Shown piece by piece: positions 23,440 to 34,254 of a DNA stretch of 64,000 nucleotides. Source of the stretch: Tetrapyrgos nigripes (Eukaryota; Basidiomycota; Agaricomycetes; Agaricales; Campanellaceae); contig JAACJM010000096.1 of NCBI GenBank assembly GCA_013368315.1, forward strand, positions 62,001 through 126,000. Direction: 5' to 3'. Every line of letters begins with the position of its first letter. Within the stretch, counting starts at the first letter, position 1. Both the position numbers and the translations under genes were made by a program. Below the pieces are notes generated by a model. The model ran no database searches, was not told where the DNA came from, and was given only the letters and a program-made list of their open reading frames with translations.

Positions 23440-24322
23440 GCGTAGTGTATGGGCACGCACATTTCACTGGAAATTGCAGTTGACGAAGTAGCTACCTGGA
23501 TTGGGAATAAATATATTTAGTTTTTTCTTTTCTTTTTTTTTTGTCTTGAAGAAATTGACTCTGCCTTCGTGACTCGGAACTTGAGGAAGAACAAGCTTCC
23601 TCGTTCCTCGTTCCTTGATGCCTCAGGCCTCAGCTGCTACTTTCTGGCCGTAAGTTTATAGGAGATACCACATGATGGCAGAAGGACTGCTGGGATTAGG
23701 TGAGTGCCTTCGAAGTCTTCGAGTGCCTCCCCATCGCTTCGATTCTAGCTGTACCTAGACTCGTTCATGTTGACTTGGTTCTTTTTTTCCCCTTCTCACC
23801 GTGACTGTCATTCTCAGACCAGTAGTCAAGCAACGTGACCACGTCGGAAGACGGGCATGAAAGCCCTTGCAGTCATTAATCCTTTCTGGATGCACTTCTG
23901 GATGCAGATGCTGAAACACATAGCAGTGTCCTAGCCCAGTCCTAGCCTCCGGTCTTGCTTCGGTCGATGATTCATTTTTATCTCATCTCATGGAACCCCA
24001 TACGTTGACGTCATCTCAAGCCTAATCCCGAACCCTTTTCGTGCAAAGGCCTGCATTGTCCGCACCCTACGTACACCGACTGTGTACTCGGACAACGCTG
24101 TATCACACTATGCTGTGTGAATCAGCGCTCGTATTGGGTTCCGACCGTCTTTTTGCCGTTTTACCCAGTGGAGACGATTTTCCATTGTATCTGTCAAACA
24201 ATCAAGACTTAGGTTCTACTATGGCAGCGGCAGCCAAAAGTATATAAAGACTTCAAGCATTCAAGGAAGAGCATCCTCGTCCTATTTGCCTTTACCTCTA
24301 TCCTACCTCATCCATCTACACC
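23440..24322. other. Intergenic between secreted paralogues
   Basis: No gene seen. A TATA-like box lies near its end (24241-24248). Confidence 0.4.
24241..24248 (+). promoter_or_regulatory. TATA box of secreted paralogue 2
   Basis: The sequence tatataaa lies about 75 bp upstream of the start codon, a normal spacing for a fungal TATA promoter with a short leader. Confidence 0.55.
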
Positions 24323-24896
24323 ATGAAGTTCACCGCACCCTTGGTCTTCCTCGCCGCAATGGCCACCTCAGTGTTCGCTCAGAATGCAGAGTTTGGGGTC
24401 CCTGCCAACGGAGCGAACCTAGCTGCGGGTTCGAGTATTACGGTTGAAGTTGATGTTCCGGTGGGTATATATTTAGCGTGGCCTTTTTCTGTTCTGATTG
24501 GCGCTGACTGTACTCAATGTCATCGTTCATACCTTCAGACTCCCCCTACACCTTTCCAGGACATCGCTATCGCTATTGGAGTGACTATGTGTGAACAATT
24601 CACATGTACTTCACCAGAAGAGTTTATGCAGTTCCTTCTGTACAATGGGACCTTTAACCCTCAAAGGGATCCTCAGGAGCGAACCAAGCCTGCCCATCAA
24701 AACTTTACCCTCACTTTACCCAATCAGAAAGGGCCGGCTCAGTTGGGCTTGGTTCATTTTGGCTTGGGATTTGAGGTGAGTACATACTAGTGCTCTCTGC
24801 GTTTGGTATCAATTGCTTATTACTATGGATGACTTTTAGGCTGTTGGCTTCACTTCAGTTTTCCGCAGCGACAGTGTCGATGTGACGTTGACCTAA
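24323..24896 (+). CDS. Small secreted protein (paralogue 2), Nis1-like architecture
   Basis: Three exons (24323-24460, 24539-24775, 24840-24896) give 143 residues. Intron positions match paralogue 1 exactly in the protein. A signal peptide ends near VFAQ. Shared blocks include LYNGTFNPQRDP, HQNFT and LGLVHFGLG. The Cys pair sits in CEQFTC. The two genes lie 0.9 kb apart in the same orientation and are clearly a tandem duplication. Function as for paralogue 1: secreted, unknown, tentatively related to Nis1-type proteins. Confidence 0.78.
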
Positions 24897-25450
24897 TCGT
24901 CACGACGCTCTTTTTACTTGAAGGACATGCGAAGTAGTGCTACTCTACGAGACTGGTGATAATAGAAATGTTCGTTCTCTTTATCTGCGCCTCGCGGCTC
25001 TGCAGCAGGGTGAGCTAGTCAAGGGTGGGTTGCGTTGGTGTGAGTCGTTGGCACGTTGCGACGGGAACCCAAATGGGACAAGTTTGACACCAAACGAGAT
25101 AAGACTTTGTGCTACGTACTTATCAAATGCGTTGTCCACTCTTTCGCTTTCTGTGTAGACGCCATTGCCTGTTAGTTGGTGATACTTCTAATGTAGACTG
25201 TAGTTTGCCTCGCCATATACACGTTTCAGTGGTACACGTTGAAATATGGGGTACTGTAGGGTGATCGAGAGTCAATTTGTTATTATAAGCGGGTCGTGTG
25301 AGTTCTTGTTATCTTCCTTATTGAGCGGGCTGTGCATACGCAAGCGGCTCCAGGTTCCTTATAACCCAACCACCACCTCATCTACAACTAGCTCTTTCAG
25401 TTCACTCTCTATCTCTTTTAGAGGCCACATCTACTATTCATATTCTGAAG
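24897..25450. other. Intergenic upstream of fungalysin
   Basis: No gene recognised; one short open frame (24937-25158) lacks support. Confidence 0.4.
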
Positions 25451-28231
25451 ATGCGTTGTTTACTCATCGCGTCGCTCCTGGCTGGCCTCGCAGCGGCTCA
25501 TGTCAATCCCAACGGTCCCGTCAAACTTCGCAAGTCGCTTGGCTTCGGACCCATAAACCCCAATGCCGCCTACTATTCCAATCCTTACCAGATTACAACT
25601 AATGGCTTCCTGCCTCACAACGAGGATGCCGATCCCATGGACGTCGCACAAGCCTTCATCGAGGACGTTCTACGTGGCCAACTGTCGCAGTCAATGACCT
25701 TCAAGATCCGTCCTGACTCCTACACCGACTCCCAGACTGGTATCACCCATGTCTACGTTCGCCAAATGGTCAACGGTCTAGAAGTAGCGGACGCTAACAT
25801 GAACATTAACATTAAGGATGGACGGGTTCTGTCATATGGTAACTCGGTGAGTCATACACTCCGAGCTTCCCAAATGAGAATATGTCTGACATTTCTCTGG
25901 TTAGTTCTTCCGTGGTACTACTCCTAGTATGATGGGTAACCCCTGGGTAGCGGCTTCTCGTCATCCTCACCGTGAATACTGTGAGGACTTGACTGAGGAG
26001 CTCGTCAAGCACCATTCAAGCTTTGCTCAGTCCGTCGGTGACCAGGTTCCTATGGGCAACGACAGGGTCGCCGAGTATCAGAGGCATGCTGCTCCTTTAG
26101 TCCATCTCCACGAATCTTATTGTCAATACCATGAACTTCCCTACGAGATGGCCGAGAGCAAGCCTTCAGCGGACTCTGCTGACCTCCGTCCTGCTCTGCT
26201 TCAGTTCATGATTGCTGCCACTCCCAACACTGAGGTTGCTGACGGTATTCTTGGCAAATATGACGAGCACCTCGAGAAGATGACTGTTTCCTCTTCCCCT
26301 CACTTTGCGCCCACGGATGCCATCAACCATATGTTTGTCGACAACGTCCCTGACACTGTCAACCCTGTCAAGGCCCACTTGGCTTATGTCCAGGTCCCAG
26401 CGAAGATGGTCAAACCACTGAGCTCAACCTTGTCTGGAAGGTTAGTGTTTACCCTATTTTTAATTCTCAAGCTGTTGGCTAATCACTACCGACAGTTCGA
26501 AGTCGAGATGCAAGACAATTGGTATGAGGCGTCCGTCTCTGCCGTTGCCCCTCACCGCATCATCTCCGTTGTTGACTGGGCTTCGGACTCTGCTCCCATT
26601 CCTCCTCCCGAGACTCCTAAGGCACCCGCCACGTACAATGTCTTCCCATGGGGTATTAATGATCCCCAAGATGGTGAAAGGTCCATAATGAAGGAGAACT
26701 TCGACAGCCTTGCTTCACCTATCGGCTGGCACTCTCTGCCTTACGAGAATGATCCTTCATGGAACGGCCTCAAGCCTAAGGGCGAGTTCTACAGGAACAC
26801 CACCACCACTTGGGGTAACAACGTTAGTGATATGTTCTTTGCACCTTAGTTCGTTCAAGCTGATCGATGTGTTTCTAGGTCTTTGCTCAGGAGAACTGGG
26901 AGGGTCAGAACTCTTACCTCACCAACCTCCGCCCAGAAGCTGACAAGGACATGGCCTTCGACTTCAAGTACAAACCCAAGGATACTGACAAGGGTGATGC
27001 CAAGGATGAAGCTTACAGCTACATCAACGCAACTGTTTCTCAATTGTTCTACACTTCCAACTTGGTGCATGACCTTTACTACCGGTGCGTACTTTCCATT
27101 CAATTTTTTGAACGCATTTTGACATTTGAAATCTCATAGCTATGGTTTCGATGAAGTTGCTGGAAACTTCCAACAACACAACTTTGACCGTGGTGGTCGT
27201 GAAGGAGATGCTGTCATCGCCAACGCACAGGATGGTTCAGGATTTAACAATGCCAACTTCATGACCCCTCCTGACGGTCAGAACGGTCGTATGCGCATGT
27301 ACCTGTGGAACACTGCCATTCCTTACAGGGACGGTGACTTTGAGGCTGGTATCGTCATCCATGAGCTCAGTCACGGTTTGAGCACACGTCTTACTGGTGG
27401 ACCTCTGAACTCGGGATGTCTCGGCTGGGGCGAGAGTGGAGGAATGGGTGAAGGTTGGGGTGATTTCTTGGCGACCACTATCCGTAGCACGAAGAAGTAT
27501 TCTGACTACCCCATGGGTGCTTGGGCTGCTAACCGGGAGACTGGTATCAGGAACTATCCCTACTCCTTGGTGAGTTGCCTGTGCTGATGTCGAAGGTTTC
27601 TCGTTTCCTAACTTTTCCTTATCTTTTCACAGAACGACACCATCAACCCTTCGACCTACAAGACCCTTGACAAGCCTGGTTACTGGGGTGTCCACGCCAT
27701 CGGAGAAGTCTGGGCAGAAATGCTCTGGATCGTTTCTCAGCGTCTCATTGCCGAGCATGGCTTCCGAGAAGACTTGTTCCCTCCTCTTCCTCTGGAGAAC
27801 GGCACTGTACCAGAGGGTGACTTCTATAGACCTTCAACTGTCATTCCCAAGCATGGAAACACTCTTTCTGTTCAGTACGTCTGATTGTTCTTTCTCTTTT
27901 CACATTGACGCTGATTTCTTCTCTGATAATACAGACTCGTCCTCAACGGAATGAAACTCCAACCTTGCCAACCTTCGTTCTTCGACGCTCGTGATGCTAT
28001 CATCCTCGCTGATGAGCAGCTCACTGGTGGTGAGAACTTCTGTACGTTGTGGAAGGCGTTCTCTGAGAGAGGATTGGGCACGGATGCGACCATCATTGGC
28101 CGTACGCCTTGGGGTGGAGGGGTCCGGACTGATGTGAGTTTTCTTCATTTTTTCATTTCCTTCGTATATTGTTTACTGATTTTCATCCTTTTTTCTCTCT
28201 TCAGGGCTTCGCCGCTCCTGCTAAATGCTAG
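25451..28231 (+). CDS. Fungalysin (M36) extracellular metalloprotease with a 1-nt frame break
   Basis: Eight exons: 25451-25846, 25905-26440, 26496-26822, 26879-27084, 27140-27569, 27633-27874, 27935-28133, 28205-28231. A signal peptide ([13 protein letters not shown]) is followed by a fungalysin propeptide ([28 protein letters not shown]) and the catalytic domain. The zinc motif is HELSHGLS near 27360, with the downstream acidic ligand in GMGEGWGDF. In exon 2, after VQVPA (about 26402), the expected sequence [12 protein letters not shown] appears one frame over, and the exon is 536 nt where 537 would keep frame. So one base is missing: either a sequence error or a recent inactivating deletion. 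All other joins are clean; the intact product would be about 787 residues. Confidence 0.88.
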
Positions 28232-28759
28232 GCTGATTAAGCCACTCGGTAGTTCATGCGTGGCGTGTTCTCGTCTCGTCTCGTTCTGACAGGGAGATCC
28301 TGTATTGTTACGACCGCTGATTATATGCACTATATCCCACATTCTGTTTAATGTCTGCTAGATCTACGCACTGGAAATACGCTTTTTTCTTGGTATATCC
28401 ATATCCCATTTTTCATGTACATATACTCCCAGTAGCTGTATGAGTAGTACTCGCTGTTGGAGGAGGTGGTTTGGTTAATATGATACAAGATTAGTGAGAT
28501 GACGGTGTGCCCTCAACATATCTTCAGCTTTCAGAGGGGTATCTATGGGAATCTTACGCAAGAACCTCCCCAGGATGGCTTCTCGTTTCAGTTGCTGCCT
28601 GAGTCATTTTAAATTTATCCAGTCTTCTCATGAATCGGTGAGCCGCTGCGGTTGGAAATCTATTATACGTTGTGCTTTGTACGATGTTTACATATACATC
28701 TCCTTTCCTAAATATCCTTTCCTAAATTCCGAAGCAAGTGCTTCTCACATACTAATAGA
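28232..28759. other. Convergent gap between fungalysin and the hydrolase
   Basis: 528 bp with no gene seen. Confidence 0.4.
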
Positions 28760-29801
28760 TCACAAATTCTTCAACCATTCCACCACTTTTTCCGCCCATT
28801 CCTCACCCTGGCCGGTGAGTAACGCCCAAGTGATACTGATATGATTATGGCCCTTTGCAATCACCACCTCGTGCTTGCTAGCCGTCTTCTCATCCAACAA
28901 CTCCTGCCACTCTTTCCTAACAGCAATGAACGAATCTGGATCGTTCTCACTCTCCACCAACAGAATCTTGGGCCACATCTTCAACGTCTCCGGAGAAGCC
29001 TCTTTCAACCAAGTATATGGATTATTCTTCTCAAACCCGTCGTATCCCCCATAAAACTTCTCAGCTGTGTCCGGGTCAACAATAAGCGCATCGGGGCGTG
29101 AATTGTACACTGGAGCTATCAACACTGCGGCCTTGAACTTGGACAATACCTTGGGGTCGGTAAACCCAGGTTTCTCAAAGAGAGTCGCGACGTTGACGCC
29201 TCCAGCGGAATGTCCCATTAAGAAGATTCCGTCGGTATCTGGGTCTGTGACAGTGCCATTGCGAAGAACATGATCGTTCTCGAGGACATAAGTGATAGCA
29301 TCACGAACGTCTTCCATTGGTTGGGGGAAAGAAGCTTCCGGAATGAGACGATAATCTGGGATGATGGTAACGAAACCTTTCTTGGAGAAGTAGGTTGCGA
29401 GATTTCCGTATCCCAAGTCAGCAGGAGGAGGAAGGGTACGACCGCCGTTTCTCCAACCACCTCCATAGATAAAGAAGAGGACGGATGTCTTGCCGCTGGA
29501 AGGCACTTCAGTCGGGTAGTAGATATCGAGCTGTCATAATGATTGCGTGGGAGTGTCAGACTAGGTTCGGAGAGATACCATTGGAGCACACACCTTGTGT
29601 CTCTCATTCGGCCCAAACGAGAACGTTTTCTTGGGCGTAGAAGTGATTTCTTCCCTTTTCGCCTCTAGTAATGGGAGGAAAAAGCCGATAGCTATGTGCA
29701 GCCTAGTCAGGAACGGTCGGTCCTGGTTAGTAAGATAAGTACGAACTGGGGAAGACGACTTCGAGGATTTCCTTGGACTTGAGCTCTGCGACTTTGTCCA
29801 T
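28760..29801 (-). CDS. Alpha/beta hydrolase (esterase/kynurenine formamidase-like)
   Basis: Three exons (29801-29747, 29691-29594, 29530-28760) with introns of 55 and 63 nt give 307 residues. The oxyanion-hole motif is FFIYGGGWRNG (usual form HGGGW). The nucleophile elbow is GHSAGG. An acidic residue in LLVESENDPDS and the His in KGHNHISI complete a catalytic triad in the usual order. DIYYP before the core is typical of the alpha/beta hydrolase-3 / kynurenine formamidase-like group. The enzyme probably hydrolyses small esters or amides; substrate unknown. No signal peptide, so cytosolic. Confidence 0.85.
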
Positions 29802-30149
29802 GGTGTTTCAAGAGATGGACGCAAGACTGGCGGATAGGACCTGATGGGATAGGATGTGTGGGATCTGGGGTTTTATGAGAAAAAGGAACTGGAATTTGGA
29901 AACTAGTGCAGTGATGGACACTCACGGTCAATCACATAGCAGTAGGGCTACGGCATTGGAATGACAAATGTAGTGTGGCCGCGGGTCGAGTAAGAAAAGC
30001 AAAGGGGGGTGCTGATGGAGGTTGTGAAAGGACACTGCTGGCTTCAACATCCGAGCATCCGTCACCCGACTCCGATGGACCCCGTTGTAATTTTAATATG
30101 CGGGTTTTCCTCAAACTACCACCATGCATCCGCCCAAGGTCTCATATAT
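29802..30149. promoter_or_regulatory. Upstream region of the hydrolase gene
   Basis: 348 bp between the hydrolase start and the decayed F-box gene; no motif can be named. Confidence 0.3.
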
Positions 30150-31125
30150 ATACTCAAGATAATCCACCCAAAGGTTTCAAGTCTCTTAGTCCAGATCTAG
30201 AGCTTCGGGATAGCATCATCGACTTGTCATCACCGCAGGCCGACGTCAAATGTGTGCTCTGGTCTGTCATGACTGGCTTCCTCGCAGCCTTTTCAAGAAA
30301 AACCTATCCTTTGTGTCCATATTATTGGCATGACAGTGCAAATGCACTTGCAGAGTTGAAAAGTTCGTCGAGGTTGCTGGCTGCTCCAAATAGTTGCCCA
30401 TTCAGTCAAAGGCACGCGAATACCCCACCTCTATCTATTCGAAGATATCCCGTTCCTTAATCCTTGGAGAGACCCTCATCGTTGATTTCAACGACGCGCT
30501 ATTGCTGAAGCTGAAGTGTACCTCCCTTCAGAACTTCGGCTCGAATAGGCTGAATCTCGATCTTCGCTCCTCTTTGTCTATCTTCAAGGCATTAGATTCT
30601 ACTCCAGCGTTCTCTTCCTTGTCCGTTCTATCTTTCGACTCGTGCACCTTTGGTTTTCATTCAGATAGAGATGCGCGTACAGGGCCTGTTGATAGAATCC
30701 TTAACCTCCGAAACACTTAAAAATCAGTGGGCGGCCTTAACTTGCTCAACCGCACATTCGAATTTCGAGGGCTCCAAACCATTCAGCTGTACAGCACGTT
30801 GTGTAGCGCAACAGACATCTTCATTGACCGATCTAGCGAAAACCTATGTCGCACGTCCTTCTGCGAGTTCAATTACGATAGCGACCTGCCGTCACCTGCA
30901 CCAGAAGGAGAAGCAATCAAGCACATACGATTCGCTGAGATGTACTCACTTAGATTCCTCGCATACTTTCTCTCTTCCGTTGTCCACATCATCCAGGAAA
31001 TCACTCGAGCACCAGCTGTTCGTCTTGAAATATTCGAAGTTCAGCTGAATCTCATGTGTTCTTCCAATTCACATGCGATGGTCTCTGACCAAACTGGGGG
31101 GAACGGTCTCTTCTCTATTTTCTGA
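30150..31125 (+). pseudogene. Decayed F-box/LRR-like gene
   Basis: Coding-like fragments lie in different frames in the order of a fungal F-box protein: SLSPDLELRDSIIDL at about 30180 resembles an F-box start, then NFNDALLLKLKCTSLQNFG, then LSVLSFDSCTFGFHSD, a TAA at about 30718, then GLQTIQLYSTLCSA and IKHIRFAEM. The last blocks match the minus-strand copy at 37807-38834 (KCIRFAEM, FDNSLLLTRLRCSELQHF). Frameshifts and the stop rule out an intact product. Confidence 0.65.
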
Positions 31126-31252
31126 AATCAAAATACCTAAACCCTTCTTACTTCCTCTTCCTGATCAAAAGCAACGCAGAAAGGCATACAGTTTCCAGCT
31201 AACAATTTCTTATTTACAGGTACAATATACAGTAGGACTTCAAATGACTATT

Positions 31253-32685
31253 TCACTTCTTAAGAGGCGGACTTTGGACGAGCACAGCGCTCATACCGGC
31301 CGAGCCATATCTTTCTCCCGGGATTTTGCTTGCATCCACTGCAATCTCCCTGATCGAGGCAATTTCTTCGGGACTAAGCTTGACGGCTGCTGCTCCGGCG
31401 TTCTCCTCGACGTACTATGAAATTAGAGCATTTCATCAGTAAAGCGTCCCGAGAAGCAGGTTGAAAATCATACCTTGACCTTCTTCGTCCCAGGAATGAT
31501 CACAAAGTCGTCTCCTTGAGCAAGAATCCAAGCTAACGTTACTTGTCCTGCAGTTGCGTTGTGTTTGGCTCCGATGGCCTTGAGACGATCTACGACTTCC
31601 AGGATCTTCGGGAAGTTCTCTCTCGAGTACCTGGGAGAATGGAGCACAATGAGAAGACAAGCAGATCATGATATGGCCTAGGCGTACTTTGGCACACTGT
31701 GCCTGAAATCATCCTCCTCAAAGTCATCTGGAGATTTCTATAGACAAAGCGGTCATTCATTAGTGACCCCAATGACACAGAGCATGACCATATGCAAAGT
31801 ACTCACGAATTGTCCAGTAATCAGTCCTCTTGCAAGAGGAGAGTAAACGACAACAGTGATCCCAAGTTCTCTAGCTGTCTTCAAAATAGCCAGCTTGTCA
31901 TCCTCAATGTCGAGGACCAGAGGAGAAAATTCGACTTGAATCGCAGAGATAGGGTGTACGGCATGTGCACGACGCATATCTTCAGCAGTACATTCCGAAA
32001 GACCGAGATATTTGACTTTGCCTTCCCTATGCACACAAGACCTCAGGTTCGGAAATAATGCTTTGAAAAACGCGTTGACTACTCACTTGACGAGCTCCGC
32101 CATAGTCCCAACAGTAAGTTCAATAGGGGTATCGGGGTCAACTCTGGTGTTCAGTAACGCGTCAGGTCGCCGAAAGGAACACGAAGAGACAGATACACAC
32201 CTGTGCTGATAATACAAATCAATCGTATCCACGCCAAATCTCTCCAAAGTCTTCTGGCATTGCTCCCTCACGTATTCAGGTTCGCCACGAGGTTTGGCTC
32301 CAGTGATACCAAACTTTGAAGTCAAAAAGATCTCATTGCGTTTGCCGGTCTTCTTGAACCTGTGGGAAAAAGTCAGTGAGTCCACCGCTCTCATCCCAAA
32401 CGCGAAATCACGGCTGCAAACGCACCATTTACCGATGAGCTCTTCAGAATCGCCGTACACGTTTGAAGAGTCCCAGTGAGTGCAGCCTTTAGCGTAGGCA
32501 GCATCCAAAACCTAGATCATGATGGGCGTCGAAAAGAGACTTTGTGTTTTGCAATGTTGTGCGAGCCGTACCTGGAACCGCTCCTCATCGGTCCCAACGG
32601 TGCCGTAGAACCGACTGATACCCATCGCACCAAACCCGATAGGGTTGACTGACGCGTTCCCGATCTTCCTTGGAGGTAGAGACAT
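31253..32685 (-). CDS. Aldo/keto reductase
   Basis: Eight exons (32685-32572, 32511-32426, 32359-32201, 32143-32087, 32026-31807, 31737-31688, 31630-31474, 31414-31253) give 334 residues; introns are 57-69 nt. The fold's signatures are in order: [12 protein letters not shown], catalytic Asp and Tyr in [13 protein letters not shown], Lys in LTSKFG, His in DLYYQHR, then [29 protein letters not shown] and the cofactor-binding VIPGTKK. This is the NADPH-dependent aldo/keto reductase family, closest in feel to fungal AKR13/pyridoxal-reductase-like members. It reduces aldehydes or ketones; specific substrate unknown. Cytosolic. Confidence 0.92.
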
Positions 32686-33423
32686 ATAGTCCTTAGTTTC
32701 TGAGGGTACGAAGACAATTTGGGAAAAGATCTCAAGAAAAGACAAGCCTTTTTATAGGTGTACTCTTGTATGACATCAGACTTATCACAGGACGACAGCT
32801 CTGTGTCCCAATATGGTCGCTATTACTCATATACCTGGTCTTGACGGATAGCTATCCGGCCCAATCATGTTAATTTAGAGCAAACATGAAGCGGAGAAGG
32901 CAGCCACAGTAGAAGATTGCGAGAAACGGGTTATGCATTGGTTTCGGAGTACCAGAGTAGTATATACACTTTGAGGGGAGAGTACTAGTAGCTGGGAGCA
33001 GGGAGAATAATAACAGCTCTAGCGAAATGTTCGTGTAGTGGTAGATGATTTGATATACATTAGATGCAAGGTAGTAACCTGCAGAAGAGAATTATTAGCC
33101 CCGTGTACAGAGGAGTGATACAGGAACGAACGAACGCACATTCAGACACTTTTTAGGACGATAGTCCAAGATACATTCATCGACGCCCAATCCCACTAGG
33201 ATGGCGGATTATGCGACCAAGAAAAAATAGATTGATGACGGACAGCACTGTTTGCAATGATGGCGAGTGGAGAATTCAACATAGTATTGATACAAGATTT
33301 GCGAAGCTTGCTTTGGCGGGATCTATTACGGGGATATCGACGTCGATCAGGATCGGTAAGCTTGAAGTTAGAGTGGCGGGATGATGATCAAGAACTCACT
33401 TTAGAACAAGAAATTTTGCGTTG
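32686..33423. other. Intergenic, upstream of the aldo/keto reductase
   Basis: No gene recognised in 738 bp. Confidence 0.4.
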
Positions 33424-34254
33424 CTACAACTGTTGGCTTTCGTCAGCATTGTGACCACCAAGCACGCCACGAAAGAAGGCAATGCTAATGACGATGACTT
33501 GGACGAGTCGTAATGTGATTATAGCCTGTCGAAGTCGTAGCGGTCAGAGGAGGTAAGTCATGTCCTAATTAAATAAGAGGGCAACTCACAACCATAAAAA
33601 CCCAAAACTCTGGGTAGGGCTCGGGGGGACGTTGGCGTTGCAGCTCGGCGACCTGATAGAAAGGACATTGAGAAATTCAGAAAATGCGCAACTACATGTA
33701 GAAACGACATGCATGGACGCACCGCATCAGAAAATCCCCGATCATCTACCACGAGAATTCGTTTCTGAGGAAAGAGACCCCGTCAGAAGCTGCGAGACCG
33801 TCGATATGGAGGGTACTGACAGTTTTACTCTTCTTAGTGTATGGATGTTGTCGTCGACCAAAACGAGAGAGTTTTGTTCGGTGGCATAAATCTCTCATTG
33901 CTACCTTCGGTTGCGTGGCAGCTTGACGGCGCTGGCAGTAATGAGCTACTTTGAGAAAGTAGTCAGATGTTTGAGAGGGAATGGGTGAGGTGAGCGACGG
34001 TGGAGCCCGCTGGTTCATTTTTTGGTTGAAAAGCTGGATGGAAAAGAAGACTTGGGCGTGGGTAACCACCAAAAAAGCCGCTGCAGCGATAAACGTACCC
34101 GAAGACACCAGCACCTATGGGCTTAGGCCTGACCAGCAGTCTCCTCCAACCCATCGCGCCACCCAGCATTCCCTTGGCCAGACGTCATCTCTCCTCTCGC
34201 TACCTCCAAAACCCACTTGTACCACGTCAAGATGATGGTAAAGAGGGAAAATAG
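33424..34254 (-). CDS. Small multi-pass membrane protein, 5' end unresolved
   Basis: Four exons can be chained in frame: 34254-34204, 34114-33950, 33652-33593 and 33525-33424 (stop). They encode hydrophobic segments FSLFTIILTWYKWVL, TFIAAAAFLVVTHAQVFF and LVQVIVISIAFFRGVLG, separated by a polar loop (APPSLTSPIPSQTSDYFLK, then QRPPEPYPEFWVFM). Acceptors and phases agree at each join. The third intron is unusually long (297 nt) and could hide another exon. The first exon, upstream of the acceptor at 34255, was not found; a Cys-rich frame near 34.4 kb is a candidate. No family recognised. Confidence 0.5.
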
